64,000 bases of DNA. Origin: Bettongia penicillata ogilbyi. Lineage: Eukaryota; Chordata; Mammalia; Diprotodontia; Potoroidae. Below are positions 1-11,010 of this stretch, piece after piece. The position numbers were made by a program, and so were the translations under genes. Each line of letters starts with the position of its first letter. Positions within the stretch are counted from its first letter, which is position 1. The stretch is from the NCBI GenBank assembly GCA_023548195.1, contig JAJHZJ010000121.1, positions 6,662,058 through 6,726,057 of the forward strand, in the 5' to 3' direction. The notes below the pieces were generated by a model that did no database searches, was not told the DNA's origin, and saw only the letters and a program-made list of their open reading frames with translations.

Positions 1-261
1 GACCATTACATACATACATAGTTACCTGAGAGGGAAGCACCAACTTCTGGGTTTTAGCTGTGGGGACTCCTTAGTGGCTTCCCATAGTCTCTCTGGCTAA
101 TGAAACACTTCCAGTCAGTAAGCCCTAGAGTAAAATCTCACCCTTTGAGTATTTATATACTTTTCAGAGCCAGAGGACATAACTCAGTGCCTCAAGAGAA
201 AAAACAAAAGATACTTGATTATCCTAAAACAAAAACAGCAAAAGATCCTACTTTGCTTGCC

Positions 262-345
262 CTTAGAGTCTGAATCTGGATTTGAATTCAGGTCCGTCTG
301 ATTCCAGGACCTGCACTCTACCCACTGAGCCATCTTAGTTGCTCC
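262..345 (-). repeat. MIR/CORE-SINE fragment
   Basis: Read on the minus strand this is the 5' half of a MIR-type SINE: a tRNA-like head followed by the B-box region 'tgaattcaaatcc'. The segment 'tttgaattcaggtccgtctg' and the following 'cactgagccatcttag' match the reverse of the usual 'cctgagttcaaat' and 'gtggcacagtgg' parts. The distal half is missing. Confidence 0.7.
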
Positions 346-574
346 CATCTACAGAAACCTAGTACAGATTTCAATATCCTTGTTATTTTTAAGTTCATAT
401 GTAGTGTAATAGTCACTTATAATCCTTTTATACATGAAAACAAAACCTCAAATATCCAGTATTCACCATAGTAGCTCCAATTATCTAGCACCACAACAGA
501 AGTAAAGAAAAATTGGAGACACGGTAAAAGAAGGGTAAGGTAAAAGTAAAGAAGGATTGAAAACTCCATCTAGG

Positions 575-790
575 TTTTAATCTGTTTTATCGTTAATTTG
601 GTTATATGACTTTGCATAAATTACTCCTTGAACCTCCTTTTCCTTATTTATAAAATGAGAAGTTTGCATTTTTCATCATGAGTCCTCCAGAATTATGACA
701 TGTCATTGTATGGATCAAACAAGTAAGTAATAACAAACAAATAATGTAATATAATTTGATTAGATGAATTCTAGGGTCCCTTCTAGCATT
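575..790 (+). repeat. MIR-like SINE, interrupted
   Basis: The stretch 'gttatatgactttgcataaa' followed by 'cctccttttccttatttata' is a diverged MIR core ('ctgtgtgaccttgggcaagt ... cctcatctgtaaaatg'). The MIR-like end 'gaattctagggtcccttcta' appears about 100 bases later. The material between (about 665-760) is AT-rich and unclassified, either an insertion or decay. Confidence 0.5.
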
Positions 791-799
791 ATTTTTATT

Positions 800-1592
800 A
801 TCATAGTTGTTGAGAAAAAATTTCTAAGTAGTTACTATAGGCCAGATATTGACTCTTTTCTTTCTTTATTTTATTTTCTTTTATGTTTATATAGTATGTC
901 ATTTTTCCCGAATTACGTTAAAATAATTTTTTAACATTTTTTTAAAGTTTTGACTTTGAAATTCTATCCTTTCCTCTCTCTCCCCACTCTCTGAGATGGT
1001 AACAATCTGATACAATTTTGTATGTAAGGAGGATTTTGTTATCCTTCTTAGAGTTAGTTTCTCAGGATCCATGGCTATGGGAATGTCTAGTTTCCAAGTG
1101 TTAGATAATAACTCCCAGAACAGCCCCAAGGATGCTAGGTAGTAGTTCTTAGAATCATATTGACAGACAGTCTTACTGAGGCTGTGCCATGAGATAAGGA
1201 GCGACAATAACTGATATTTACTACACTTGCACAGAATGACATTATTGCTAAAGTTAACCTGTGAGCTCAATGTTGGCAAGATTCATTTGTCTGTCGCCCT
1301 ATAAAAGCAAGTGGGCACTGGTCAATGAATGGGGAGGGAAACCCATGAAGAAAAACCATGGGAGACCCATAGGTGAATCTGTGTGTGCCTCAAGCAGCTT
1401 GAGGGGATTTGGATAGTGTGCAAGTATGCCTGTCTCAATTGACCCCCCTTCTTACCAGCCCCTGCAAGAAGGGTGATTTGGGAATTCTATAGGAGCTGGT
1501 TCTCCCTGCAACCATTTGAGAAGACTAGACTAGAAAAAAACTGATTGTTAACCCCTCCGAAACTGTCTGCCTGTCTGACCGATCAAAAGTGA

Positions 1593-1595
<3 letters not shown>
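800..1595. other. No gene seen; weak LTR-like promoter stretch
   Basis: No protein or RNA gene is recognisable. Around 1296-1308 there is a TATA-box-like 'ctataaaagcaag' in a locally less AT-rich block (about 1040-1560), which could be the remnant of a solitary LTR. I could not find LTR ends or a flanking duplication, so this is only a possibility. Confidence 0.3.
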
Positions 1596-1657
<62 letters not shown>

Positions 1658-1700
1658 CAGAGAGGGAGAGAGACAGAGAGAGAGAGAGACAGAGAGAGAA
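1596..1700 (+). repeat. (GA)n microsatellite
   Basis: About 105 bases of almost pure GA dinucleotides, with a few GACA interruptions in the distal half. It is a homopurine tract on the plus strand, so length polymorphism is likely. Apparent frames through it are artefacts. Confidence 0.97.
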
Positions 1701-1757
1701 ATAACATGTTTCAGTCAACGCTGTTCTAGGTACTAGGTATACAAATAGGTTCTAATT

Positions 1758-1921
1758 GGTTCAAATAATGAATCTCACGAAGTGCCTGCATTATTTGAAT
1801 TTTCATTTAATATTTTTATTGGTTTAGAACCAATGACCATATTTTACTTAAAATTATAAATTCTAAAAGTGCAGATTCAAATAATGTCACCACTTCATGA
1901 GATTCATTGTTTGCGCTAACC
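1758..1921. repeat. Palindromic MITE-like inverted repeat
   Basis: The left arm 1758-1800 and the reverse complement of the right arm 1875-1921 align over 39 bases with six mismatches plus a shared outer GGTT, separated by a 74-base AT-rich loop. The conserved core is 'aatgaatctca'. The loop contains a second small palindrome, attggtt-tag-aaccaat, near 1818-1834. This is what a foldback DNA transposon or MITE looks like. I do not recognise the family and saw no clear target-site duplication. Confidence 0.7.
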
Positions 1922-1934
1922 AGACTTAGCTGTA

Positions 1935-2430
1935 CAAAAGCATAACTGAGACACTCCATGTCGTCAAATGGACAGTGTAAGAGTTCAAGATCAGGTTATT
2001 TCCATTCTCTCCCTGCTGCATTAAAGATGGCCCCCAATGACCTCCCAGTTCCTCTCTTGATTTTTAATCTCATTCTAGATGGATATTTTTTCTTTTTTTG
2101 ATTGTACTTTCTTGATCTTGTCTATTTGTTCTGACTTTCCCCACACCCAGCTCTCTAGAGACTGAGGGTAGGAAGAATGACAAAGGACACAGTTCTAGGC
2201 CCATCCCCAACAGTGCCTTAAGTTAATTAATTAGACTGAAGGGGGGAAAGGATAGATAGGTTTTAAAAACCTGAAGAGAAGGGGTAGTACTTGTCCAGGG
2301 GATCATATGCTCTTCTCTGTTTTGTCTGTTTTATTTTATTAAAGTTTAAATAAAGTTTTGCTACTTTGACCAAAAAAAAAAATCAGGAGAAAATGCATTG
2401 ACATAAATAACTACATACAAAAAAAGACAG
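1935..2430 (+). other. Possible retroposed 3' end (AATAAA plus A-tract)
   Basis: Mostly unrecognised sequence. It carries AATAAA at 2349-2354 followed, 17 bases downstream, by an 11-base A-run (2372-2382), the arrangement expected at the 3' end of a reverse-transcribed polyadenylated RNA. The body upstream does not translate into anything I recognise, so it could be a 3'UTR retrocopy, an LTR fragment or chance. Confidence 0.35.
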
Positions 2431-3090
2431 GGTTATTTAGGAGCACAAGACTCAGGAAGATCATAAAACACTTCATGTTGAATGTATTACTCAAATACAG
2501 TTTTGAAGAAAACAGGAGATTGTCAGAGATGGAAGTGAGGTGAGAATGTATTCAAGGGAGGGGAACAGCCAATGCAAAGACACAGAGACAGAATCTTATG
2601 TGTGAGAAATGGTGAGGATGATTTGGATGGGTATATGGTAAAAGGAGTAAGACATAATAAAGTTAGGAAAAATATGCTCAGATGAGGTTTGGAAGAGCTT
2701 TAAAAGACATTTATTATTATCATTTTATCAATTTATCACTTATTAAAAACTTATATTTGATACTAGAAGAATTAAGCAACCATTGGAATTAATCAAGTGA
2801 GGGTTGGGGGTGACATATTTAGACTTGCACTTGAGGAAAATGATTTGGCAGCTGTGTTGAGGATGGAATGAAGTGAGGAGAAGCTTGAGAGGGACCAGTC
2901 AGAAGGCTTCCATAGTGGTCCCCACAAGGAGACCTCACATAGTGGTGACTGTGTGAGCAAAGGAAAAGGGACAGAACTGAGAGATTCTGTTGAGGCAGAG
3001 ATTATAAGATTTGGTGATTCATTTGATATTTGGGGTAAGGGAAATAGGAATAATGGATAACAGGTTGCTAACCTGAAGCATTATAGTACC
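2430..3090 (-). mobile_element. LINE-2 (L2) fragment
   Basis: The plus strand reads as the complement of L2 ORF2 and its 3' side. Recognisable pieces are 'ggaacagccaatgcaaagac', 'gcaaccattggaattaatca' (usual form 'gaagccattggagggttt'), 'gaaaatgatttggcagctgt' and 'gttgaggatggaatgaagtg'. The order agrees with other L2 copies in the window. It is highly diverged with no open frame. Confidence 0.7.
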
Positions 3091-3199
3091 CTCAAAGAGT
3101 TCTCAAAAGATATGAAAAAAGAGTTTCCAAAAGAAGGTTTGTTAACTATTAACCACACAAAAGACTGCTACCAATTACTACTAAGAGAAAGATCAGTTA

Positions 3200-3245
3200 G
3201 CCAAGTAGCATTTATTAAGCACCTACTATGTGTATAATATATAAC
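3200..3245 (-). repeat. L2/MIR 3'-end scrap
   Basis: 'catttattaagcacctacta' is the complement of the shared L2/MIR terminus, which normally reads '...gtaggcgcttaataaatg'. Only this short end remains, just upstream of an old L1 piece. Confidence 0.55.
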
Positions 3246-3309
3246 TGCTAGTTGTAAATCAAAACAACTTTTATATTTCACTTCATCCCATCAATTTGTC
3301 AGAAAGTTG

Positions 3310-3940
3310 AAATAGAGCATGTTGGAGCATCTCAGGAAAGTCAGACATAGTGATACACTGTTAGTGGAAGGGAACAACCAGAATTATGCCTTTTAAAAAG
3401 TGCTTTAAATGTCCATACCTATGAGATTCCATTGCTAGGCATAATCTCCAGAGGCCAAAGACAGAAACAAAGGTGCCAGACAGAAAAATGTCAAACATTC
3501 CCCAAAATTCAGAGAAGTATTTTTACGATAGCAAATAACTGGAAACAAAGCAGATGCCTATTGACTCAACCAATTTCTGGTACATGAATGTAACGGAATG
3601 CTAACTACTGTTTCATAAGAAACAATGAATATGAAAGATTCAGAGAAGCATGGAAAAATACATTTAATGCAAAATAAGCAGAATGAAGAAAACAAGACAC
3701 AGAATGATTCCAAAAATATAAATGGAAAGAATAGCAAAAGAAAACAAAACCATATAGCAATGTGTCATCATATTATGATCAAGGTAGGCCCCAGAGAAGG
3801 CTAAGAAAACATACCCTACCTTCTGTCTTTTCAGAGGTATGAAACATTACATACATTGTCAAATTAAATTACTATATTGGTCAGTTTCACTCAGATGCTT
3901 TTTTTCTTTCTTTTTTATTCTTTGTTATAAGAGATGTCAC
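3310..3940 (+). mobile_element. Old LINE-1 3' end
   Basis: Diverged C-terminal ORF2 and 3'UTR of an L1. The run 'gcaaataactggaaacaaag', followed by 'ggtacatgaatgtaacggaa' and 'aagcatggaaaaatacattt', parallels the ORF2 ends at 18.2 and 39.5 kb. The 3'UTR continues through a pyrimidine-rich stretch to 'attctttgttataagagatg'. No frame survives. It abuts a Mar1-like SINE. Confidence 0.65.
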
Positions 3941-4148
3941 TTAACCACAATTGCCTCATCCTGGGACATCTCCAGGCATCCTGATGGATATCTGGTCACT
4001 GGATTCAGATGGCTCTGGAGGAGAAGTGAGACTGGTGACCTGCACAGCCCTCCCTCCCTCAAAACAAAGTCAACTGCAAGTCATGTCATCATTTCTCTGA
4101 TGACATGGTCTTCTTCAGCAACAAAGGACAAACACACACAACCTCAAT
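3941..4148 (+). repeat. Mar1-like marsupial SINE
   Basis: Starts near 'tcacttaaccacaattgcct', passes 'ggtcactggattcagatggc', and ends 'gatgacatggtcttcttcag' then 'caacaaaggacaaacacaca'. I remember this as a very common marsupial SINE whose 3' end resembles RTE LINEs, which would make RTE rather than L1 its mobiliser. The name is from memory. A 103-codon open frame over it is accidental. Confidence 0.6.
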
Positions 4149-4224
4149 GAATGGGAAGGGGAGAGGGATGTATTCAGAAATTAAGGTAATGCCAAAACAA
4201 AACATTGCATTATAATATCTCTTT

Positions 4225-4695
4225 CATGTATTTACTCTTTCTGGACTGCCATAGACCTTGTCTTGACCCTCATTACCTCACATTTGAACTACAGTAATAG
4301 TCTTCTAACAAGTCTCCTTGTTTCCAGGATTTCTCATTCCCAATGAGAAATTGGGACCTTGACAGTAGTCAAGGTCCTTCATATTACTTCTTTTCACATC
4401 TTCTATAAAACTGGGCTTCTCACTGCCCCATAAGTGCTCATCTGTCTGATTCCATGTCTTTGTGTAAGTCATTATCCATGTTTGGGATGCCCTTCTTTCC
4501 ATTTTTTTCCTTTTTGAAATCATCTGTTCAGGGACAATACAAAATACCTCTTCTGCCATGAATACTTCTCTAATTCCCTTAGTTAGGAATGAACTTGCCT
4601 ACTTTGGAACTTTCATGCCATTTTATGTCTTTCTTAGGCATTTTTTGCATTTTTTTAAGTTACTTATTTACATATTGGTCTCACAATTATTAACT
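4225..4695 (+). mobile_element. LINE-2 3' portion
   Basis: 'tttgaactacagtaatagtc' followed by 'ttctaacaagtctccttg' matches the L2 ORF2 C-terminal region, which normally reads 'ggactattgcaatagcctcctaactggtctcc'. The order continues through 'aggtccttcatattacttct' to an L2-like 3'UTR. Frames are broken. Confidence 0.6.
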
Positions 4696-4699
4696 TCAG

Positions 4700-5493
4700 T
4701 AAAGTAGCAGGATTTGGGGGTCAAATTTGGCATCCCAGGCTAAATTCTTTGAAGACATGGACCAAGTTGCTTTGATTTGACTGGAGAAGGTTGGGTCTTA
4801 CCTTGGTGAGGACTTGAACTGATCAGGGTTCCAACTACCAAGAAAACTTCATCTAACTTGGAAGTAGGGTATAAGAGAGTCAAGAATACCATGTACAGGT
4901 ATAAGTTTGACACCAAGTACCAGTGAATTAAAATCAAGAGGCAAGACCCCTCCCCAAATAACCAATCTTGTGTTCTCAGTCAACCATATGTGCCATTTTC
5001 AGTAAATAGGCTTCTGCAATTTTTTTCAAAGGGGTCAATTGTTAGTTTTCTCTCTGGGGAAGACAATGAAATCACAGCCTTTTAAACTGATAACAGTTTA
5101 AAACACAATGCCTCAACCTTAGCCCATTACCTGTCATGAAGATGGCTCATAAAGGCTTCCAGTCCACAGAACCTCAAGTCAGAAATCTTCATCTGCACAC
5201 AGGGCAACTATACCTCAGGTAAACTTCAGTCTCCACTTCCTCTGCTGGCTCTGATCAGAGTTAACAGAGAGACTATTAAGTAGTATGAGAGATTTCAGAG
5301 TATGGGAATTGGAATAGAGTACAAGCTGTTCAAGAAGGGGAATAAGAGTGATTCCTAGAGAATAATTGCAGTCTTAATATTCATATTGAGCCCAAATAAC
5401 CAAATAGGTTAAAAAAGAACCTTTTTTCTCTAAGTTTTGAGGGATTGATAAGGAGAGCCTGAAATGAAGAATGATGAAACTGACATTCCCTAC
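4700..5493. other. No gene or repeat recognised
   Basis: I see no coding region, RNA gene or known repeat here. Short open frames have no recognisable content. Confidence 0.5.
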
Positions 5494-8149
5494 GAATGTC
5501 AGAGGGTGCACAGAGCCAAGATGACAATAAAAGCAGAGATTTGCTTGAGCTCTCCCCCAAGCCCCTGCAAATACCTGTAAAAAATTACTCTAAACAAATT
5601 TTAGAGCAGCAGAACTCACAAAATGATGCAGTGAAACAAAGTTCCAGCCCAACACAACCTAGAAGGTCAATAGGAAAGGTTTATTGCACCAGGCTGGGAA
5701 ATGAGTACAGACCAAAGTTGGCCCTGCTGGCATACATTTCCCTCCCCCACTTGCCCAAAGCTGGAGCAGGCCCTAGGGCTGAATCACTAGCAGTTGTGGT
5801 GGTTTTCAGACTTCTCAACCCACAAATGCCATAGACAACTTAGAAGTTCAGTAGGAAAGGTCTATTGGACCTGGGTGAGAGAGGAGCATGGTCTAGCTCT
5901 AGCCCCAGGGCAACAGAGGTGGTGGAGATAGTAACAGTGTCAACAACTGCTTCCAGAGCTCCCAGTCCACACACAGTGGACTTATTAGAGGCAAGATTAC
6001 AGGGATCTCTTTGCTGATGCCGAGATAGGATTTTCTTGCTTTGCCCTGCTTGGATCTGGGTCCCAGTCCTGGGTGGCAATCCTGGGGCAAGGAGGAGCAC
6101 TGATGTGGCAGAGCTGGTAACAGCATTGGAGAGGTAATCCTCCTCACATTTCCAAGGCAGAAAAGCATACTTGTGGTCACTCAAAGACCAGCTCACAGAC
6201 CTGGAAAGAAGTAAACACCTCTCCTTTGATCATACCACCTTGGAAGAACTGAAAATTTACAGGTATCTCTGAAAACAGCTGCCAAAAACCCCTAAAGCTT
6301 GGCACAGTACACCTTCCACAATGGAAGCAGAGCCCTACCTTAACAAAGAGTTAAAAAGTCAAGTAATTGAGTGGGAAAATGAGCAAACAGCAGAAAAAAA
6401 AACCTTCAGACTATAGAATCTTACTCTAATGACAAAGAAGACAACAAAGTGAAAACTTTTACATCCAATGTGTCCAAGAAAAATATGAATGGGTTGCAAG
6501 CCATGGAAGAACTCAAAAGGATTTTTAAAATCAAGTAAAAAAAGGAAAGGAAAAATTGGGAAGAGGAATGAGAGACATAGATGAAAATAATGAAAAATGA
6601 GTTAACAGATTGCAAAAAAATATATACTAAAGAAAATAACACCTTAAAAATAGACTAACTCAAATGGTAAAAGAGGTCTAAAAAGCCAATAAGGAGAAGA
6701 ATGCTTTAAAAAGCAGGACTGGCCAAATGAGAAAGAAGGTCTAAAAGCATAATGAAGAAAATAATTCCTTAAAAATTATAAAGGAGCAAAAGGAAGCTAA
6801 TGACTGAGAAATCAAGAAATTTCAAAACAAAACCAAAAGAATGAAAAAGTAGGAGGCAATGTGAAATATCTCATTGGAAGAACAACTGACCTGGAAAATA
6901 GATTCAGGAGAGAAAAATTCTAAATTATTGGACTACCTGAAGGCCATGATCAAAAAAGAGCTAAGATATCATCTTTCAAGAAATTATGAAGGAAAACTCC
7001 CCTAATATTCTAGAACCAGAGAGTAAAATAGAAATTGAACAAATCTAAAATACTGCAAGCACTCAGAAAGAAGCAATTCAAGTACTGTGGAAACACAATC
7101 AGAATAACACAAGATTTAGCAATTTTTATATTAAGGGATTGGAGGGATTGGAATATGATGTTCCAGAGGTAAAAGGAACTAGGATTAAAACCAAGAATCA
7201 CCTACCCAGCAAAGCTGAGTATAATCCTTCAGCGGGGAAAATGGATATTCAATGAGCTAGACGACTTTGAAGTATTCTTGAAGAAAAGAACAGAACAGAA
7301 AATTTGACTTTCAAATAGAAGCTCAAGAGAAGCATGTAAGGTAAACAGGGAAGAGAAATCATAAGGGACTTATTAAACTGTTTACATTTCTACATGGAAA
7401 GATAATATTTGTAACTCAGGAGAACTTTCTCAGTCTTAAGGTAGTTGGAGGGAATATATATACACACACAGAGATATAAATATAGACAGAGGGCACAAGT
7501 TGAGTTAAATATGTAGGGATGATACCTAAGAAATAAAATTAAGGGATGAGAGAAGAATGTACTGGGAGAAGGAGAAAAGGAGAGGTAGAATGAGATAAAT
7601 TATCTCACATAAAAGAGGCAAGAAAAAGCTTTTACACTGGAGGGGAAGACGGGAGAGGTGAGAGGAATGAGTGAACCTTACTCTCATCAGATTTGGCTTA
7701 AGGAGGGAATAACATATACACTCAATTGGGTGTGGAAATGTATCTTACCCTACAGGAAAATAGAGGGGAAGGGGATAAGAGGAGAGATGATAGAGGGAGG
7801 GCAGATTGGGAGAAGGGGATAACAAAAGCAAACACTTTTGAGGAGAGTCAGAGTTAAAAGAGAGAATAGAATAAATGGGGAGAGAAATATAGAAAGTCTT
7901 TCACAACATGACTATTATGGAAGTATTTTGCATAACTACACATGTATAACCTATATTGAATTGCTTGTTCTCTCAATGAGGATGGATGGAGAGAAAAGAA
8001 GGAAGAAAATTTGGAACTCAAAGTTTTAAAAACTAATGTTAAAAACTGTTTTACATACAACTGGGAAATAAGATATACAGGCAATGGGAAATAGAAATTT
8101 ATCTTGCCCTACAGGAAAATAGAAGGGAAGGAACAGAAGGAATTTCAGA
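5494..8149 (+). mobile_element. HAL1-like (ORF2-less L1) element, copy 1
   Basis: The body is about 5504-8139. It begins with a degraded L1 start ('gagccaagatgac') and has a GC-richer 5'UTR. A broken ORF1 follows (about 6379-7335; ancestral start codon 6379), whose RNA-binding region is still readable near 6890-6960. Then comes the purine-rich former inter-ORF region. At 7896-7920 the sequence passes directly into the L1 3'UTR, so all of ORF2 is absent, with the same junction as copies 2 and 3. Flanks 5494-5503 and 8140-8149 (gaatgtcaga / gaatttcaga) look like a 10-base TSD with one mismatch. The copy stops inside the second 3' module and has no A-tail. Confidence 0.8.
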
Positions 8150-8249
8150 TAGGTAAGGTACTATTGTTTACTTTTTAAAATTAATTCACTAAATGGAAGT
8201 CTATATTTTGTTGATTTGAAAAGAAGGCTAGAATTGAGAGAAAGAAAGA

Positions 8250-8395
8250 AAAGTCCTGGGCTTCAGTCCCTGCTCTGATCTCTCTATGGCTTTGAAAAGG
8301 TCACTTAATACCTCTGGGCCTCAGTTTTCTCTTCTGTAAAATGAAAGGGTTGTAGTAAAAGAACTCTAAGGTCCCTTCTAAGTCTAAACTTAGGC
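8250..8395 (+). repeat. MIR SINE
   Basis: A good MIR core: 'aaaaggtcacttaatacctc', 'gggcctcagttttctcttct', 'gtaaaatgaaagggttgtag', ending 'ctctaaggtcccttctaagt'. The tRNA-like head is lost. Confidence 0.8.
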
Positions 8396-8399
8396 TCTT

Positions 8400-9220
8400 A
8401 TGCTACTAATTACAGTATCATATCTTGAACACTTCAGTGATATTATCATAACCTATAGTGTTTGGGGGCCATTGTCATAAGATAAGCGATATACATATCA
8501 AGGCAACTCAATAAACCCCCAAATAATTAATCAATAGCAAGCCTGCTCTTAACCAAAGTGCTACATTTAAATGAGCTTTACCATGGGCTTTATCCAGCAT
8601 TTTGCCTTCATGTGTAAGATTAATGAACTGTGTAATATATTCTTGGCTAATAAATAGAAAAGAGCAATCTGAAAAATGAAAGTATTATAGAAGAGTTTAA
8701 AATCATTTTCTCTTCTAGGTAAACTTCAAAAACAAAGACTATTAATTTTACTCAACTTTGGCAGTTTTCAACCTTATTGACAAACACTAGACATCTTAAT
8801 ACTAAATACCACAGTTACTCATAGAAATCATTATCAATCCCAATTTACATTTTTTAAATAAAGAAAAATCACATTAATACCCTCACAGTCGATATCAGTA
8901 AGCATCATGGTTGGCAGTGGAACTGAAATGGAATGAATTACTCAGAAGTAGAAGATTCTTCTGTGTTAACATAGTAGGGTGAGTGGTATTTAGTAGAATT
9001 TGAGGAGCAGAAAATTTCTACTTCAAATCATCAACCCTGTCATCTGTCACAACATCTAAAATACCCTTGTGAACATTTGAAGATAATGCAATACATCCAG
9101 AAGGCTCCTAAGATGCAAATATGTTGTCTAAAAGAGTAACCCATTAACCAATTAAACCCCTTTAACATTACAGTTCAGATTGGTTAAGCAAATTATCTAG
9201 ATTCTAGGATGAAGAGCCTA
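8400..9220. other. No gene or repeat recognised
   Basis: AT-rich sequence with no coding or repeat signature I can name. Confidence 0.5.
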
Positions 9221-9890
9221 GGGGGAATGTAAGATAAGATAAGGCAGAAACGTTTTCAGAAAACAGGCAGCCAGGTGCAAGCTTTAGGGCTGTGGACAGA
9301 GAGGAAAATGAAAAGAACTGCCAAAAGCCAAGTTAGGCACAGGGAATGGGAGGAGGGAAAGAAGGGAAAAAAAAGGAGTTTTGGAAGACAAATTTCCCCT
9401 GCTTTACCATTTTGTCTAGGGGTAGCCCTACATGTTCTCCTGTCTCTGTAAATTCCGAAATTTGGAATGCACAAAAAATGAGCACTTCATGCAAAGCCAG
9501 CTGGTGCCCCTGGACAGAAGGCTTTTTACGTGTTCTTTCCTCTGACAGAAACTCTTATTCACTGGGTCAGCAATCTAGGGCGGCCCTGGAAGGATATCTG
9601 ATCTCCTGAGCAAAACACCAGATTGAGAGTAATTTCTCCTCTGGGACCTCCCAGGTTTTTTAAGTGACTAGAAATCAACGTACCACCATTAACAGGGCAA
9701 ACTGGGGAATAATAGACAGTATATAGAGCTGCCTGCAAGGATCTACTGAAGGCTCTTTTTTTCTTGTCTTTTATATCTTTAGATACTCGTGTCAGTCGGG
9801 CAACTAAAAAGTTTAATTGTGAACTAACTCTCCTCAATTCCATAATTTTTTCTTCCTCAGATAACTGCCTGCCCCTTACTGCTAATCTGT
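9220..9890. other. Unclassified GC-richer block, LTR-like or old coding piece
   Basis: This block has higher GC than its flanks. On the minus strand it holds a 118-codon open frame (9559-9915) with a basic middle ('DIKDKKKRAFSRSLQ') that I cannot assign. Composition and short polypurine tracts would fit an endogenous-retrovirus LTR or leader, but I found no paired ends, primer-binding site or recognisable viral protein motif. It could also be an orphan exon or chance. Confidence 0.3.
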
Positions 9891-9892
9891 TG

Positions 9893-10003
9893 AAGTGGTA
9901 AACACCTAGGGGCAAGAACTATGTCTAATTTATTATTTTATCTTCTTCCATACTCAGCAAAGAGTAATGTGCACAGTAGGCATTTAATAAATGTTTGCTA
10001 CAT
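9893..10003 (+). repeat. L2/MIR-type 3' end
   Basis: 'ggggcaagaactatgtctaa' through 'gtaggcatttaataaatgtt' is the usual end of L2 and of L2-dependent MIR SINEs, including the AATAAA-like terminus. Too short to say which. Confidence 0.75.
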
Positions 10004-10109
10004 AACTGGATTCCATGAAAGACGATCATAATGGTTAAGGGCTATTAAAAAATGGAGCTCTTTATTGTGGTAAAATTCCAGTGTCGGGATAAGTATCACT
10101 AGGCAGCCC

Positions 10110-10370
10110 TGGATTCCTCCTTTTTGTTCAGTCATGTCAGACTCTGTGACCCCATTTAGGATTTTCTTGGCAAAGATACTGGAGTGGTGTGTCATTTCCT
10201 TCTCCACTTAATTTTACAGATGAGAAACTAAGGCAAACAAGATAAGTGATGTGCCCAGGGTCACGCAGCTAGTAAATGTCTCGGGTTAGATCTGAACTCA
10301 AGAAGATGAGTCTTCCTGATGCCAGGTCTTGCACTATATCCAGCGCACCACTCCAACTACCCCTGCACCA
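10110..10370 (-). repeat. tRNA-type marsupial SINE (MIR3-like)
   Basis: The reverse complement of the element at 56965-57216. It reads 'gtgaccccatttaggatttt', 'cttggcaaagatactggagt', 'ttttacagatgagaaactaa', 'gcccagggtcacgcagctag', and a tRNA-like end near 10340. Moderately diverged but nearly full length. Confidence 0.85.
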
Positions 10371-10379
10371 CCACCGCTG

Positions 10380-10840
10380 CCCACTCTTGTAAAAATGAAG
10401 AAACTCAGAAGTGTATTTATGCTTATAAATAAAGGCAGAAACATTATCTCTAGAAGGCAACTATTAAAATGCAGATATCAATCCTGAGAGGGCGAGGAGT
10501 TTTCTTCCTAATGGAATATGCTTCTACTAGTTTTATAAAAAGAACTGAATTGTCAGGTTAGCTAACTGCCACCACAGAAGGAAAATGATAGGTCTTAGGA
10601 GAATATATGTGGTCTCTCAGACCTTTTTGTGTCTGGTGTCTCCAGAGATATTTCTCAGTCCAAAGTCAACTCCTTGAGCTACATTTCTATCTGACTCTGA
10701 TCCCAGAACTTGACCCTCTGTGGACTTGATAGCATGGTCACCATTGTTTTCTTCCCAAGCTTGTATTCTATCCTTCATGCCCCCAGCAAAGGGATGCCCC
10801 AATTTGATCTTCTGATAAGATTTAAGAAACTGCAAGTCAC
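10380..10840. other. No gene or repeat recognised
   Basis: Only a chance 72-codon minus-strand frame lies here. No recognisable signal. Confidence 0.5.
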
Positions 10841-10844
10841 TTTG

Positions 10845-11010
10845 AAAATCATCTAATGCAGCCCCTTCATTTTACAGATGAGGGAAACCGAGGTCTTGAG
10901 AGGTGAAGTAATTTGTCCATTGTTGCATGGGCCATAAGTGGTAGAAATGGGTTTCCAACCTAGATTCTGTGAACTCTAAATTCAGAATTCTTTCCACCTC
11001 ATGATGCTGC
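10845..11010 (-). repeat. MIR SINE
   Basis: Minus-strand MIR: 'ccccttcattttacagatga', 'gggaaaccgaggtcttgaga', then the tRNA-related head ending near 'ttctttccacctcatgatgc'. Nearly full length. Confidence 0.85.

Noticed and set aside
1040..1560. Solitary LTR with TATA box
   Set aside because: Only a TATA-like motif supports it; there are no LTR ends, polyadenylation signal or flanking duplication, so it is mentioned only as a weak possibility.
3839..4150. 103-codon frame
   Set aside because: It spans the L1 3'UTR and a Mar1-like SINE; coding by accident.
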